In this document: positions 29,207-37,779 of the stretch, piece by piece
Numbering within the stretch: position 1 is the stretch's first letter
Layout of the letters: every line of letters begins with the position of its first letter
IMG/VR virus record: IMGVR_UViG_3300045972_000408
Span: 1 to 61,612 of that record
From: a virus
DNA length: 61,612 nucleotides
Strand: one strand, 5' to 3'
The notes under the pieces: generated by a model
Seen by the model: the letters and a program-made list of their open reading frames with translations, nothing else
Told to the model about the DNA's origin: nothing
Database searches by the model: none
Translations under genes and position numbers: made by a program

Positions 29207-30982
29207 ATGCCGCCAGTCTGGACCACGGCGATCCCGGACTGGCGCGAACGCCTGATCGAGCGCCGCCCGATCATCCCCTTCGCCCCGCTCTTTCCGCAAG
29301 AGGCGGACGCGGCGAGCGAAATCTTCAACGATCTTCCGGTCGTGGACGTCGCCGGCAAGCCGCGCTTCGGCGACATCGGCCGCCCCTGGGTGTTCGACTT
29401 CGTCCGCGCCGTCTTCGGCTCCTATGACGCCGAGGCCGGGCGCCGCCTGATCCAGTATTATTTCCTGCTGATCGCCAAGAAAAACGGCAAGTCCACGCTC
29501 GCCGCCGACATCATGGTGACGGCGCTGATCCGCAATTGGCGCGAGTCGGGCGAATTCTACATCCTCGCCCCGACCAAGGAAGTCGCCGACAACAGCTACA
29601 CGCCGGCCGCCGACACGGTGCGCGAGCATCCCGTCCTGCGCAGCATTTTAAAACCCTGCGCCGGGCGCGTGATCGAACACCGCAACACTGGCGCGACGCT
29701 CAAAGTGGTCGCGGCGGACAGCGAAACGGTCGGCGGCAAAAAGACCATCGGCCTGCTGGTCGACGAGCTGTGGCTGTTCGGCAAACGCGCCAATGCTGCG
29801 AACATGCTGCTCGAGGCCGAAGGCGGCCTGGCGTCGCGCCCCGAAGGTTTTTCGATCTACCTGTCCACCCATTCGGACGGCCCGCCGCAAGGCGTCTTCA
29901 AGGATAAGCTCGAAGAATTCCGCGCCATCCGCGACGGAAAGATCGACGATCCGAAAAAGCTTCCGGTCCTCTACGAATTCCCGGAGCCGCTGCTGAAGGA
30001 CGACGCCTTCGGCGAGCGCAAGCACTGGTATATCACCAACCCCAACCTGGGCGCCTCGGTCGATCCGGAATACATCGCCGGCAAGATCGCCGAGGCCCAG
30101 CGCGCCGGCAAAGCCCAGCTCGCGGGCGTCTACGCCAAGCATCTGAACGTCCAGATCGGCAACGGCCTGCGCGCCGATGGCTGGGCTGGCGCCGAGCTCT
30201 GGCCGCGCCGCGCCGAAAAGCTGACGCTCGAAGACATTCTCGACCGCTGCGAACTGGTGACGGTCGGCCTCGATGGCGGCGGCCTCGACGATCTGCTCGG
30301 CCTCGCCGTCATCGGCCGCGAGCGCGGAACCAAGCGCTGGCTCGCCTGGGGCAAGGGCCTCATCTCGACCATCGGCGTCGGGCGGCGCAAAGGCAACGCC
30401 GTCGATTATCTTGAGTTCAAGAAGGCCGGCGAACTCACGGTTTTCCGCTTCGACCTCGACATCGCCGACCTGTCCGCCGGCGATGACGATCTGCGCGAGC
30501 TGATCGACGACGCCCTGCCCCCGCAAAAAACGCCGGAAGGCTGGACGCCGGACGTCGCCGAGATCGTCGGCGTCATCAAGAATATTCACGAGCGCGGCCT
30601 GCTGGCGAAAGTCGGCGTGGACGCCATGGGCATCGGCACCATAGTCGATGCGCTCGCCAGCGTCGGCATCACGCAGGACGAAGAGCTGCTGTTCGGCGTC
30701 CGCCAGGGCATCGGCCTCATGGGCGCCTTCAAGACCGTCGAGCGCAAGCTCGCCGACGGCTCTTTCGCCCACGGTGGCGGCCCGCTGCTGTCATGGAGCG
30801 TCGGCAATCTGAAGCTGATCCAGACGCCCACGGCGGTCCGCGTCGCGCGCGAGGAAAGCGGCTTTGGGAAAGTCGACGTGGCCATGGCTTTGTTCAACGC
30901 CGCCGCACTGATGACCGCCAACCCAGAACTGCCGGACGCCTCAGTCTATACCGCCGATCGCGGGCTGGTCGTGTTCGGCTGA
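29207..30982 (+). CDS. terL: terminase large subunit
   Basis: 591 residues, HK97/Terminase_1 type. ATPase: Walker A 'AKKNGKST' (90-97) and Walker B 'IGLLVDELWLF' (181-191, Asp186-Glu187). Nuclease: 'VTVGLDGGGLDDL', 'VGVDAMGIG' and 'FGKVDVAMALFNAAALM' supply the acidic residues. It cuts concatemers and pumps DNA into the prohead. Starts one base after the small subunit's stop. Confidence 0.97.
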   Translation: MPPVWTTAIPDWRERLIERRPIIPFAPLFPQEADAASEIFNDLPVVDVAGKPRFGDIGRPWVFDFVRAVFGSYDAEAGRRLIQYYFLLIAKKNGKSTLAADIMVTALIRNWRESGEFYILAPTKEVADNSYTPAADTVREHPVLRSILKPCAGRVIEHRNTGATLKVVAADSETVGGKKTIGLLVDELWLFGKRANAANMLLEAEGGLASRPEGFSIYLSTHSDGPPQGVFKDKLEEFRAIRDGKIDDPKKLPVLYEFPEPLLKDDAFGERKHWYITNPNLGASVDPEYIAGKIAEAQRAGKAQLAGVYAKHLNVQIGNGLRADGWAGAELWPRRAEKLTLEDILDRCELVTVGLDGGGLDDLLGLAVIGRERGTKRWLAWGKGLISTIGVGRRKGNAVDYLEFKKAGELTVFRFDLDIADLSAGDDDLRELIDDALPPQKTPEGWTPDVAEIVGVIKNIHERGLLAKVGVDAMGIGTIVDALASVGITQDEELLFGVRQGIGLMGAFKTVERKLADGSFAHGGGPLLSWSVGNLKLIQTPTAVRVAREESGFGKVDVAMALFNAAALMTANPELPDASVYTADRGLVVFG

Positions 30983-31004
30983 ACTACAAAAGAGAGATTT
31001 GTTC

Positions 31005-31478
31005 ATGACGACGACGATTACGGTGCAGTCGCACAATTACCCCGCCCGCGTGCGGACCGTCGATAGATGGGAAGGCAACGTTCGCGCCGACGATCTTGTG
31101 CTTCGTCCCGAGGACGGGGTCCGGACGTTCCATTGCACCACGACCCGCACCATCGAAGTCGTCGATCTCGAATATGGCGAAAAGATCGCCGAACACGAAA
31201 AGCGCCTGGCCTTTGGCGCCGCCGTCGAAGCCCTGAAAGCTGGCCAGCGGGTCGCTCGCGCTGGCTGGAATGGCAAGGGCATGTTCCTGTTTCTGGTCAA
31301 CGGCTCGCGCTTCAAGGTGAACCGCGAGCCTTTGCTTTCCATTCTCGGCGAAGGAACCGAGGTCGATTATCACGCGCACATCGATTTGAAGACGGCGCAA
31401 GGCTATGTCGTTCCATGGCAGCCGTCGCAGGCCGATGTTCTCTCGAATGACTGGCAGATTGTTTCTGCCGTAGGATAA
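31005..31478 (+). CDS. DUF2829 (Tad2-like) domain protein with N-terminal extension
   Basis: 157 residues from ATG 31005 (AGAGAG ten bases upstream). Residues about 70-155 match DUF2829: 'FGAAVEALKAGQRVARAGWNGKGMFLFLV', 'VDYHAHIDLKTAQGYVVPWQPSQADVLSNDWQIV'. DUF2829 is the fold of Tad2, a phage protein known to sequester the cyclic-ADP-ribose signal of the Thoeris defence system; conserved 'GWNGKGM' and 'PWxPSxxDxLxxDW' stretches are present. The first 68 residues ('TVQSHNYPARVRTVDRWEGNVRADDLVL...') are an extra beta-rich part not in plain Tad2. It is inserted between the terminase and portal genes. Anti-Thoeris activity is inferred. Confidence 0.85.
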   Translation: MTTTITVQSHNYPARVRTVDRWEGNVRADDLVLRPEDGVRTFHCTTTRTIEVVDLEYGEKIAEHEKRLAFGAAVEALKAGQRVARAGWNGKGMFLFLVNGSRFKVNREPLLSILGEGTEVDYHAHIDLKTAQGYVVPWQPSQADVLSNDWQIVSAVG

Positions 31479-31663
31479 CCCGCTCTCGAAAAGGGCCGTC
31501 GACCACGGATGAACTGGCGACGCCCAGCAGGTCAAGTTTCGAGCGGCGGAAGCTGTGAACCCCGCGGCGTCACGTTGGGGAGAGCGCGGAAGTCATCACG
31601 ACGCTGGAATGACACCTACACGCCCGGCCCGCTCGAATTCACACCATCCCCCAGCGAGGCGCG

Positions 31664-32938
31664 ATGTCCAAGCATAAGCGCCAGTCCAAATCGGGCCAGC
31701 CGAAAAAGAAAAGCTGCGACGTCTCCGGCGTCGCCAGCCACGCCTTTTCCGCCCATTCGATCAGCGGAATCGACGTCAACCCCGCCACCGCGCTCAGCGC
31801 CACGGCGGTGCTCGCCTGCTTCCAGATGCTATGCGAGGATTTCGCCAAACTTACGCCAGTCCTTTACCGCAAGGACAAGGACGGAGGCCGCATCCCGGCG
31901 GTCGATCACGAACTTTACGACCTGCTCTACAGGCCCAATTCGTACCAGAATTATTTCGAATGGGCGGAGATGAAGCAGTTTTGGTTGCTCGCCCGCGGCA
32001 ACGCCTATTCGGTTAAAATCCGCAACGCACGCGGCAAGATCATCGCCCTCATTCCCGTCTCTTCCGATTGGGTGGCGATGTGGGAGGCCCCGGACGGCGC
32101 CCTGTTCTACCGCGTCACGCCCAACGGCCTGCACATGCGGGCGATGCTCGCCGACGAGCCCTTCCTGATCCCAGCCGAAGACATGCTGCATATCAAGGGC
32201 TTCAGCATGAACGGCCTGCTCGGCGCGTCGCGCCTCGTGCTGGCGAAGGAAGCCATCGGCCTGTCGCTGGCCTATGAGCGCCAGGCGGCGCAATGGATGG
32301 GCCAGGGCGCGAGCGTCAACGGCGTGTTGACGACCGACAAGAGCCTGACGCCCGAAGCCGCCAAGCGCATGGCGCAAGACTGGCGCGATACGAAAAGCGG
32401 CCTGCAAAACGCCGGCAAGGTGTTGGTGCTCGAACAAGGCCTGAAATGGCAGAACACGGCGATGACGGCGGTGGACGCCGAATTCCTCGCCTCGCGCGGC
32501 TTTGGGGTTACGGAAATCGCGCGTGTCTGGCGCGTCCCCGCGCACATGATCGGCGACCTGTCGAAATCGACCAACAACAACATCACCCAGCAGGCGCAGG
32601 AATATATCAACCTGACGCTGTCGAGCTACACACAGCGCTGGGGCTGGAAACTCGACGTGGACTTCGGCCTTCGCGCGCAGGGCATTTTCCTCGAATACGA
32701 CCTGTCGATCCTGACCCGCGCCGACGTCACCCAGCGCTACGCCAATTACGCGCGAGGCATCGCGGGCGGGTTCCTGACCCCCAACGAAGCGCGCGTCGAC
32801 GATGGCAAGAACCCTGTCGCGGGTGGCGACAAACTCCTCCAGCCGTCCAACCTCGCCGCCGCTGGCTCGCAATCGACCGGCGGCGCGGCGGACGGCGGCG
32901 GCAGGCCGGAAGACGGCAGCGCTGAACAGAAACTCTGA
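31664..32938 (+). CDS. phage portal protein (HK97 family)
   Basis: 424 residues. Typical HK97-type portal elements: 'NPATALSATAVLACFQMLCEDFAKLTPVLYRK', 'LYRPNSYQNYFEWAEMKQFWLLARGNAYSVKIRN', 'PAEDMLHIKGFSMNGLLGASRL', 'FGVTEIARVWRVPAHMIGDLSKSTNNNITQQ' and 'ILTRADVTQRYANYARGIAGGFLTPNEAR'. Forms the dodecameric DNA gate. A Gly/Ala tail is at the end. About 185 nt of non-coding sequence separates it from the Tad2-like gene. Confidence 0.96.
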   Translation: MSKHKRQSKSGQPKKKSCDVSGVASHAFSAHSISGIDVNPATALSATAVLACFQMLCEDFAKLTPVLYRKDKDGGRIPAVDHELYDLLYRPNSYQNYFEWAEMKQFWLLARGNAYSVKIRNARGKIIALIPVSSDWVAMWEAPDGALFYRVTPNGLHMRAMLADEPFLIPAEDMLHIKGFSMNGLLGASRLVLAKEAIGLSLAYERQAAQWMGQGASVNGVLTTDKSLTPEAAKRMAQDWRDTKSGLQNAGKVLVLEQGLKWQNTAMTAVDAEFLASRGFGVTEIARVWRVPAHMIGDLSKSTNNNITQQAQEYINLTLSSYTQRWGWKLDVDFGLRAQGIFLEYDLSILTRADVTQRYANYARGIAGGFLTPNEARVDDGKNPVAGGDKLLQPSNLAAAGSQSTGGAADGGGRPEDGSAEQKL

Positions 32939-32945
32939 GGCCCCT

Positions 32946-34064
32946 ATGCCCAAAATGATGATCGACATCGGCGATTTCCGCCCCGCCCATTTCCCCGACA
33001 AAACGAAGGCCCCCGCCGTCCGCGCCGCCACTGTCGGCGACGTCGTCGCCACGGCCGAAGACCGCACCTTCACCTTCGTCTTTTCGGACGAATCGGTGGA
33101 CCGCTACGGCGACGTGATTTTCGCGCGCGGCTGGGACCTGGCCAACTTCAACGCCAACCCCATCGCGCTCGCCGTCCACGATTCGAGCGCCATCGGCAGC
33201 GTCGTCGGAAAGGCCAAGAACGTCCGCGTCGAAGGGTCGCGCCTGATCGGCGACATCGAATTCATGAGCGGCGAGATCAACCCGCTCGCCGAAACCGTCT
33301 ATCAGATGGTCAAGGGCGGTTTTCTCAAGACCGTCAGCGTCGGCTTCCAGCCGATCGAATGGGAACTGGCGAAAGACAAGGCCAGACCGCAAGGCGTCAA
33401 TTTCAAGAAGCAGGAGCTTCTCGAAATCAGCATCGTGCCGATCCCGGCCAACGCCAACGCGCTGGTGCAGGCCAAGGCCGCGGGCATCGCCATCGAGCGT
33501 CTGGGCCTCAAGATCGAAGCGACCGAGGCCCCTGCCCCGGCGGCCGTCAATTATCGCGCGCTCGCGAAGTCCTATCGCAAGCGCGGCCTGTACGAACTCG
33601 CCAGCCTCTGCGACCTGCTCAACTACGCCGATTATGTCTGCCGCTGCGTCGAGCAGGAAGCCATCGACGAGGGAGACAACTCGCCGGTTCCGGCCCGCAT
33701 GCGCGCCTGGATCGACGAAGGCAACAAGATTATCGCCGTCATGGCGGCGGAAGAAACCTCGGAAAACATTCAGGGCGCGCAAGACCCCGCCGCGACCGAA
33801 GACCAGATGGAGCGCGCGGTCAGTCGCGCCCTCGAGGCCGCCGGCCTGATCAAGTCCGGCAAGGCGATCAGCGCGGCCAACGAAAAGCGGCTGCGCGCCG
33901 CGCACGAACACCTGACCGCCGCGACTGAATGCGTGATGGCGGTCGTGGAGCCCGCCGACGACGGTCACGATCCAGAGCCCGACGACGACGAAGCCCGCGC
34001 CCTGCGCGCTCGCAAAGCCGCCGCCCGCGCCCGCCAGCAGGTGTTTATCAACGAAGCCATGTAA
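32946..34064 (+). CDS. prohead protease (S78) with long C-terminal extension
   Basis: 372 residues from ATG 32946. Protease domain (about 30-180): 'FSDESVDRYGDVIFARGWDL', the catalytic His in 'LAVHDSSAIG', Ser in 'TVSVGFQPIEW', and 'QELLEISIVPIPANANAL'. The C-terminal 190 residues are helical and charged and could act as scaffold that is later cleaved, since no separate scaffold gene is seen. It matures the capsid protein during head assembly. Confidence 0.93.
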   Translation: MPKMMIDIGDFRPAHFPDKTKAPAVRAATVGDVVATAEDRTFTFVFSDESVDRYGDVIFARGWDLANFNANPIALAVHDSSAIGSVVGKAKNVRVEGSRLIGDIEFMSGEINPLAETVYQMVKGGFLKTVSVGFQPIEWELAKDKARPQGVNFKKQELLEISIVPIPANANALVQAKAAGIAIERLGLKIEATEAPAPAAVNYRALAKSYRKRGLYELASLCDLLNYADYVCRCVEQEAIDEGDNSPVPARMRAWIDEGNKIIAVMAAEETSENIQGAQDPAATEDQMERAVSRALEAAGLIKSGKAISAANEKRLRAAHEHLTAATECVMAVVEPADDGHDPEPDDDEARALRARKAAARARQQVFINEAM

Positions 34065-34073
34065 TGCGCGCCA

Positions 34074-34103
34074 GACCATTTTCCCGACAATGGCAAAATG
34101 GTC
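34074..34103. other. RNA hairpin between protease and capsid genes
   Basis: GACCATTTT and AAAATGGTC form a 9-bp perfect stem with a 12-nt loop, no T-run. Lies in the 170-nt gap before the capsid gene; could be a processing or stability element that raises capsid expression. No gene or other signal is visible in 34065-34234. Confidence 0.45.
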
Positions 34104-34234
34104 GGCCTGAACCCCTTTCCGCCCACGGCGGATCGCCCACACAAATTGAGGCTTTGGGCAAGCCGCAACCGCAGCGTCGCGAGACGCCGCATCCCGGAAC
34201 GCCGTGAGGCGCCCCATCAGATGGAGCCTATTTC

Positions 34235-35635
34235 ATGTCTCTGAACGCGCTGCGTAAAAAGCTCGGCGAACTGACCGACAAGTTGAACACCCCCGCCGTC
34301 ATCGCCGACGCCAAAGCCTTCGATGCCGTCGAAGCCGAAATCACCACGCTCGAAGGCGAAATCGCCCGGGGCGAACGCGCCCAGTCGCGCAGCGCCGCCC
34401 TCGCCCGCCCTGTCGCGCCGGGCAATGGCGATCCGGCCTCGGCCGAAGCAGCCCTCGCCGGCCTGCGCACGGCCCCAACCGTCAGCTCGATGGCGCGCGA
34501 GCTGCGCGCCCATACCCGCCGCGAAGGCGAAAAGGCCGATTTCTCCGACGCGCTCAGCATCGCGCGCAAAAGCCTCGGCTTCACGCCCGACGCCTCGACC
34601 CAGTTCCGCACGCTGGGCGAGCAGCTTCAGTCGATCCAGCAGCATTACGCCAGCAAGGGAACGACCACGGACTCCCGCCTCGTCCGCGCCCCCACCGGCG
34701 CCGGCGATGTGGACCCCACCGGCGGCGGCTTCCTCGTCCAGGTCGATTTCGCGGCCTCCATTTTCATGCTCTCGCATGACATGGGCGAAATCATCCAGCG
34801 CGTGAACAAGATCCCGATCAGCGCCACCTCGAATGGCCTGAAAATTCCCGGCGTCGATGAAACCAGCCGCGCCAATGGCTCGCGCTGGGGCGGTGTTTCT
34901 TCCAAGTGGGCGGCGGAAGGCACCTCGGGCGACGAGTCCAAGCCGAAGTTCCGCCTGATCGAATTCGATCTGAAAAAGCTCATCTCCAAGATGACGATCA
35001 CGGACGAATTGCTGGCAGATTCGACCGCGCTGACGAGCATCGCCGCGCTGGCGTTCTCGGAAGAAATCACCTTTATGACCGAGGATGCGATCTGGGAAGG
35101 CACCGGCGCCGGCCAGCCGCTCGGCGTCATCAATTCCCCGGCGACGATCCAGGTCGCCAAGCAGAACGGGCAGGCGACCGGCACCATCGTCAAGGAAAAC
35201 ATCGACGCGATCTGGGCGCGCACTTGGGCGCGCTCGCGCAAGAACGCGATCTGGCTCTACAACCAGGACGCCGACCCGCAGCTCAACCAGCTCAATCAGG
35301 CGGTCGGCGCCGGCGGCCAGCTGGTCTATCTACCGCCCGGCGGCGTCGCCAATGCGCCCAATGCGACGCTCTACGGCCGCCCGATCATCGCGACCGAATA
35401 TAACGCCGCAGTCGGTTCGCCCGGCGATCTCGCGCTGGTCGACCTCAGCCAGTACACCATCGTCGACAAGGGCGGCGTCCAGATGGCGACCTCGATCCAC
35501 GTCGCCTTCGACACCGACGAGATGCGCTTCCGCATCACCTATCGCGTCGATGGCAAGCCGATGTGGTCGAAGCCGCTGACGCCGTTCAAGGGCGGCCTGA
35601 CCAAGAGCCCCTTCGTCACGCTGGCGCAGCGCTGA
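34235..35635 (+). CDS. major capsid protein (HK97 fold)
   Basis: 466 residues. The N-terminal 110 form the coiled-coil delta/scaffold domain ('LRKKLGELTDKLNTPAVIADAKAFDAVEAEITTLEGEI'), usually removed by the prohead protease. The core follows: 'GGFLVQVDFAASIFMLSHDMGEIIQRVNKIPIS', 'ITDELLADSTALTSIAALAFSEEITFMTEDAIWEGTGAGQPLGVIN', 'ARSRKNAIWLYNQDADPQLNQL', 'YGRPIIATEYNA' and 'GDLALVDLSQYTIVDKGGVQMATSIHVAFDTDEMRFRITYRVDGKP'. It makes the icosahedral shell. Confidence 0.96.
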   Translation: MSLNALRKKLGELTDKLNTPAVIADAKAFDAVEAEITTLEGEIARGERAQSRSAALARPVAPGNGDPASAEAALAGLRTAPTVSSMARELRAHTRREGEKADFSDALSIARKSLGFTPDASTQFRTLGEQLQSIQQHYASKGTTTDSRLVRAPTGAGDVDPTGGGFLVQVDFAASIFMLSHDMGEIIQRVNKIPISATSNGLKIPGVDETSRANGSRWGGVSSKWAAEGTSGDESKPKFRLIEFDLKKLISKMTITDELLADSTALTSIAALAFSEEITFMTEDAIWEGTGAGQPLGVINSPATIQVAKQNGQATGTIVKENIDAIWARTWARSRKNAIWLYNQDADPQLNQLNQAVGAGGQLVYLPPGGVANAPNATLYGRPIIATEYNAAVGSPGDLALVDLSQYTIVDKGGVQMATSIHVAFDTDEMRFRITYRVDGKPMWSKPLTPFKGGLTKSPFVTLAQR

Positions 35636-35640
35636 TGAGC

Positions 35641-35705
35641 AAGCCCCTCTCCCCGCATAGACCGTCGTAAGGCGCCCTATGCGGGGAAAGGCAGGGTGAG
35701 GGCTG
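35641..35705. repeat. REP-like palindromic element after the capsid gene
   Basis: TCCCCGCATA (35650-35659) and TATGCGGGGA (35678-35687) form a 10-bp perfect stem with an 18-nt loop, flanked by 'AAGCCCCTC' and 'GGCAGGGTGAGGG'. The flanks resemble the short palindromes common between genes of alphaproteobacterial chromosomes. Confidence 0.5.
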
Positions 35706-35771
35706 GATCAAAAAACCGCGCCCGCGCAGATTTCCCACCATTCGGCCGCGCACCGGCCCGGAGACTTTTCC

Positions 35772-36257
35772 ATGGCTAAACAGTATTCGCTTGTTCAATC
35801 TTTCCCGCCCATCGCGCTTCTGGCTCCCGCCGCCGACGCCGCCGGCCGCACCTCGCCCTATCGCAGCCTCATCAATGCCGAGAAGGCTTATGTCATCGCT
35901 CGCGTCAACCAGGGCAACGCCGCGACCGTCGCGTTTTCGATCAAGCAGGCGCAGGACGTTTCCGGCACGGGCGCCAAGGCCATTGCGGCTTCGGCGCCGA
36001 TCTGGCTCCAGGCCGACACCAGCGTCTCCGATGCCAATGTGGCGCAGACCGCCGGCGCGAGCTTCACGACGGACGCGACCACCAAGGACAAGATCGTCAT
36101 TTTCGAGATTTTGCCCGAACAGGTGCTGGACATCGCCAATGGCTACAAAACCATCGCCATCACCACGGGCGCGTCGAACGTCGCCAATATCACGGCGGCC
36201 GAGCTGATCGTGCTGCGCAATTATCAGGGCGATTCCTCCCCCACCACCTACGCCTGA
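35772..36257 (+). CDS. virion structural protein (possible head decoration)
   Basis: 161 residues, beta-rich: 'YVIARVNQGNAATVAFSIKQAQDVSGTGAKAIA', 'ASFTTDATTKDKIVIFEILPEQVLDIANGYKTIAITTGASNVANITAAELIVLRNYQG'. Proteins of this pattern follow the capsid gene in other alphaproteobacterial phages. Decoration of the capsid is inferred from place only. Confidence 0.75.
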   Translation: MAKQYSLVQSFPPIALLAPAADAAGRTSPYRSLINAEKAYVIARVNQGNAATVAFSIKQAQDVSGTGAKAIAASAPIWLQADTSVSDANVAQTAGASFTTDATTKDKIVIFEILPEQVLDIANGYKTIAITTGASNVANITAAELIVLRNYQGDSSPTTYA

Positions 36258-36276
36258 TCCTTTCGCAGATCCGGCC

Positions 36277-36307
36277 TTCCCGCGCGCGTTCGGAACGCGC
36301 TGCGGGA
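36277..36307. other. GC-rich hairpin between structural genes
   Basis: The palindrome GCGCGTTCGGAACGCGC is nested in CCCGC...GCGGG; no T-run. Located in a 131-nt gap; likely an mRNA stability or attenuation element. The rest of 36258-36388 shows nothing clear. Confidence 0.4.
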
Positions 36308-36388
36308 GGGTTTGGCCGGCGCGCCGGGCTGCTGCCCCGGCGCTTTCGCCAAGCTCTGTCGCCAGCCCCATCCGCTTAGGAGAATTCC

Positions 36389-37153
36389 ATGCCCGTAACC
36401 AACATCAAATCCGAATGGCGCGGTGGCGTCCTGCATCATTTCGACGTGGCTACGCAGGAAACGACCGTGTCCGCGTCCGCCTTTCAGTTTTCCGATGATT
36501 TCATTGACGCCGGGGCCGGCATTCCGGCCGCTGGTTCCCCCGCGACCGGATACGCCTGGGTCAAGAAAATCACCGGCGCGGCGCCGCCGACCTTGGGTCA
36601 GGTCGCCAACGCCGCCGCCGGCGCTCTCGCGGCCGCGCTCACCGCGACGTCGGAGGCGCAGGAATCCTCGCTTTATTTCAATGACTCGCTTGGCGTCGAT
36701 GTCTCCAAGATCGGCCAGGCCGAATGGCGCGCCGCGCTTTCGGTCGCGCCCTCGGCGGCCGGCGTTCAGGCGTTCCTCGGAATCGGGTCGGCATGGGTCG
36801 TCGGTCCGCAGAACCTCGCGCGCTACGCAGGTTTCGGCTGGACCGCCAACGGCAATCTTCTGATCTGGTCGAAGGATGGAACCAACACCTATTCCATCGC
36901 CGCCGCGCAGATCGGCGGCGCGGCCATCGTCTCGGACACGAACCAGCACATCTTCAGGATCGACTGGACCAATACGCCGACAGACCTTGCTTTTTATTAT
37001 GACGGCAACCGCGTCAATACGGTCGGCTCGATTACCTGGGCGGGCGTCGGAGCCAACGCGATCCTTCAGCCATTCGCAACGGTCTACAAGCCGAGCGGCA
37101 CGGGCGTCGCCACGCTGACGATCGACAAGATCGACATTTTCAACACCCGGTGA
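36389..37153 (+). CDS. virion structural protein, lectin-like beta-sandwich
   Basis: 254 residues from ATG 36389 (AGGAG upstream). A first part is a strand-rich 'FQFSDDFIDAGAGIPAAGSPATGYAWVKKITGAAPP', then 'GWTANGNLLIWSKDGTNTYSIAAAQIGGAAIVSDTNQHIFRIDWTNTPTDLAFYYDGNRVNTVGSITWAG', which has the look of a concanavalin-type jelly roll with an outer 'DGNRVNTVG' strand. It may be a capsid-surface or head-fibre protein that binds sugars; inference only. Confidence 0.7.
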   Translation: MPVTNIKSEWRGGVLHHFDVATQETTVSASAFQFSDDFIDAGAGIPAAGSPATGYAWVKKITGAAPPTLGQVANAAAGALAAALTATSEAQESSLYFNDSLGVDVSKIGQAEWRAALSVAPSAAGVQAFLGIGSAWVVGPQNLARYAGFGWTANGNLLIWSKDGTNTYSIAAAQIGGAAIVSDTNQHIFRIDWTNTPTDLAFYYDGNRVNTVGSITWAGVGANAILQPFATVYKPSGTGVATLTIDKIDIFNTR

Positions 37154-37163
37154 GGATCGGCAA

Positions 37164-37364
37164 ATGAGCAATATCCCGAACGTCGGCGACACGGTCGCCA
37201 CAAGCGACGGCGCCGTCGGCGCGGTCTGGGGCGTCCTCCAGAATGAGAGCGGCGTCTTTGTCCAGTTCGCGGCCGGTGGAGCCTGGCGCGCCGTCGCTCC
37301 CGTGCCCGCTGCCGAGCCCGCTCCTGCTCCCGCCGAGCCGCCGACTGCCGAGCCGGTTCAATGA
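37164..37364 (+). CDS. small hypothetical protein with Pro/Ala-rich tail
   Basis: 66 residues: SH3-like beta stretch 'NVGDTVATSDGAVGAVWGVLQNESGVFVQFAAGGAWRAV' and a tail of Pro-Ala-Glu repeats. Possibly a minor virion component; no family recognised. Confidence 0.62.
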   Translation: MSNIPNVGDTVATSDGAVGAVWGVLQNESGVFVQFAAGGAWRAVAPVPAAEPAPAPAEPPTAEPVQ

Positions 37365-37424
37365 TGAACGCATACCACCATAGGGCGATGGACGCCCGCG
37401 ACCCTCGCCCGAAGGAACTGAACC

Positions 37425-37778
37425 ATGGCCTCGCAAATGGGCGTGACGACGCTTCCGGTCACGATCGCGTCGGGACAATCGCTGTCCGGGCAAGTGGACA
37501 TCGGCCCCAACACGCTGGTGGGGATCGTGATTCCTGCGAGTTGGACCGCCGCCGGCCTGACGTTTCAGGCCAGTCCTGACGGCGGAACGACCTGGGCGGA
37601 ACTGACCACGTCCGCCGGGGCGGCTGTTTCCTTCACCGTCGCCGGCAGCCAGTTCATCGCCGTCGATCCGACCACCCTGCGCGGCGTCCTCAGCCTCAAG
37701 ATTCGCTCCGGTACACCGGGCGCTCCGGTCGTGCAAACCCCGGCCGCGGTGCTGACGCTCGTTCTCAAGGCGCTCTGA
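37425..37778 (+). CDS. virion structural protein
   Basis: 117 residues from ATG 37425 (GAAGGA eight bases upstream). Beta-sandwich-like: 'TIASGQSLSGQVDIGPNTLVGIVIPASWTAAGLTFQASPDGGTTWAEL'. The phrase 'LTFQASPDGGTTW' recurs in phage decoration or fibre domains. Function inferred only as structural. Confidence 0.7.
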   Translation: MASQMGVTTLPVTIASGQSLSGQVDIGPNTLVGIVIPASWTAAGLTFQASPDGGTTWAELTTSAGAAVSFTVAGSQFIAVDPTTLRGVLSLKIRSGTPGAPVVQTPAAVLTLVLKAL

Positions 37779-37779
37779 C

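Noticed and set aside
32727-34217. Minus-strand ORF of 496 codons opposite the protease
   Set aside because: Gly/Arg/Val-rich shadow; the plus strand has a protease with catalytic motifs.
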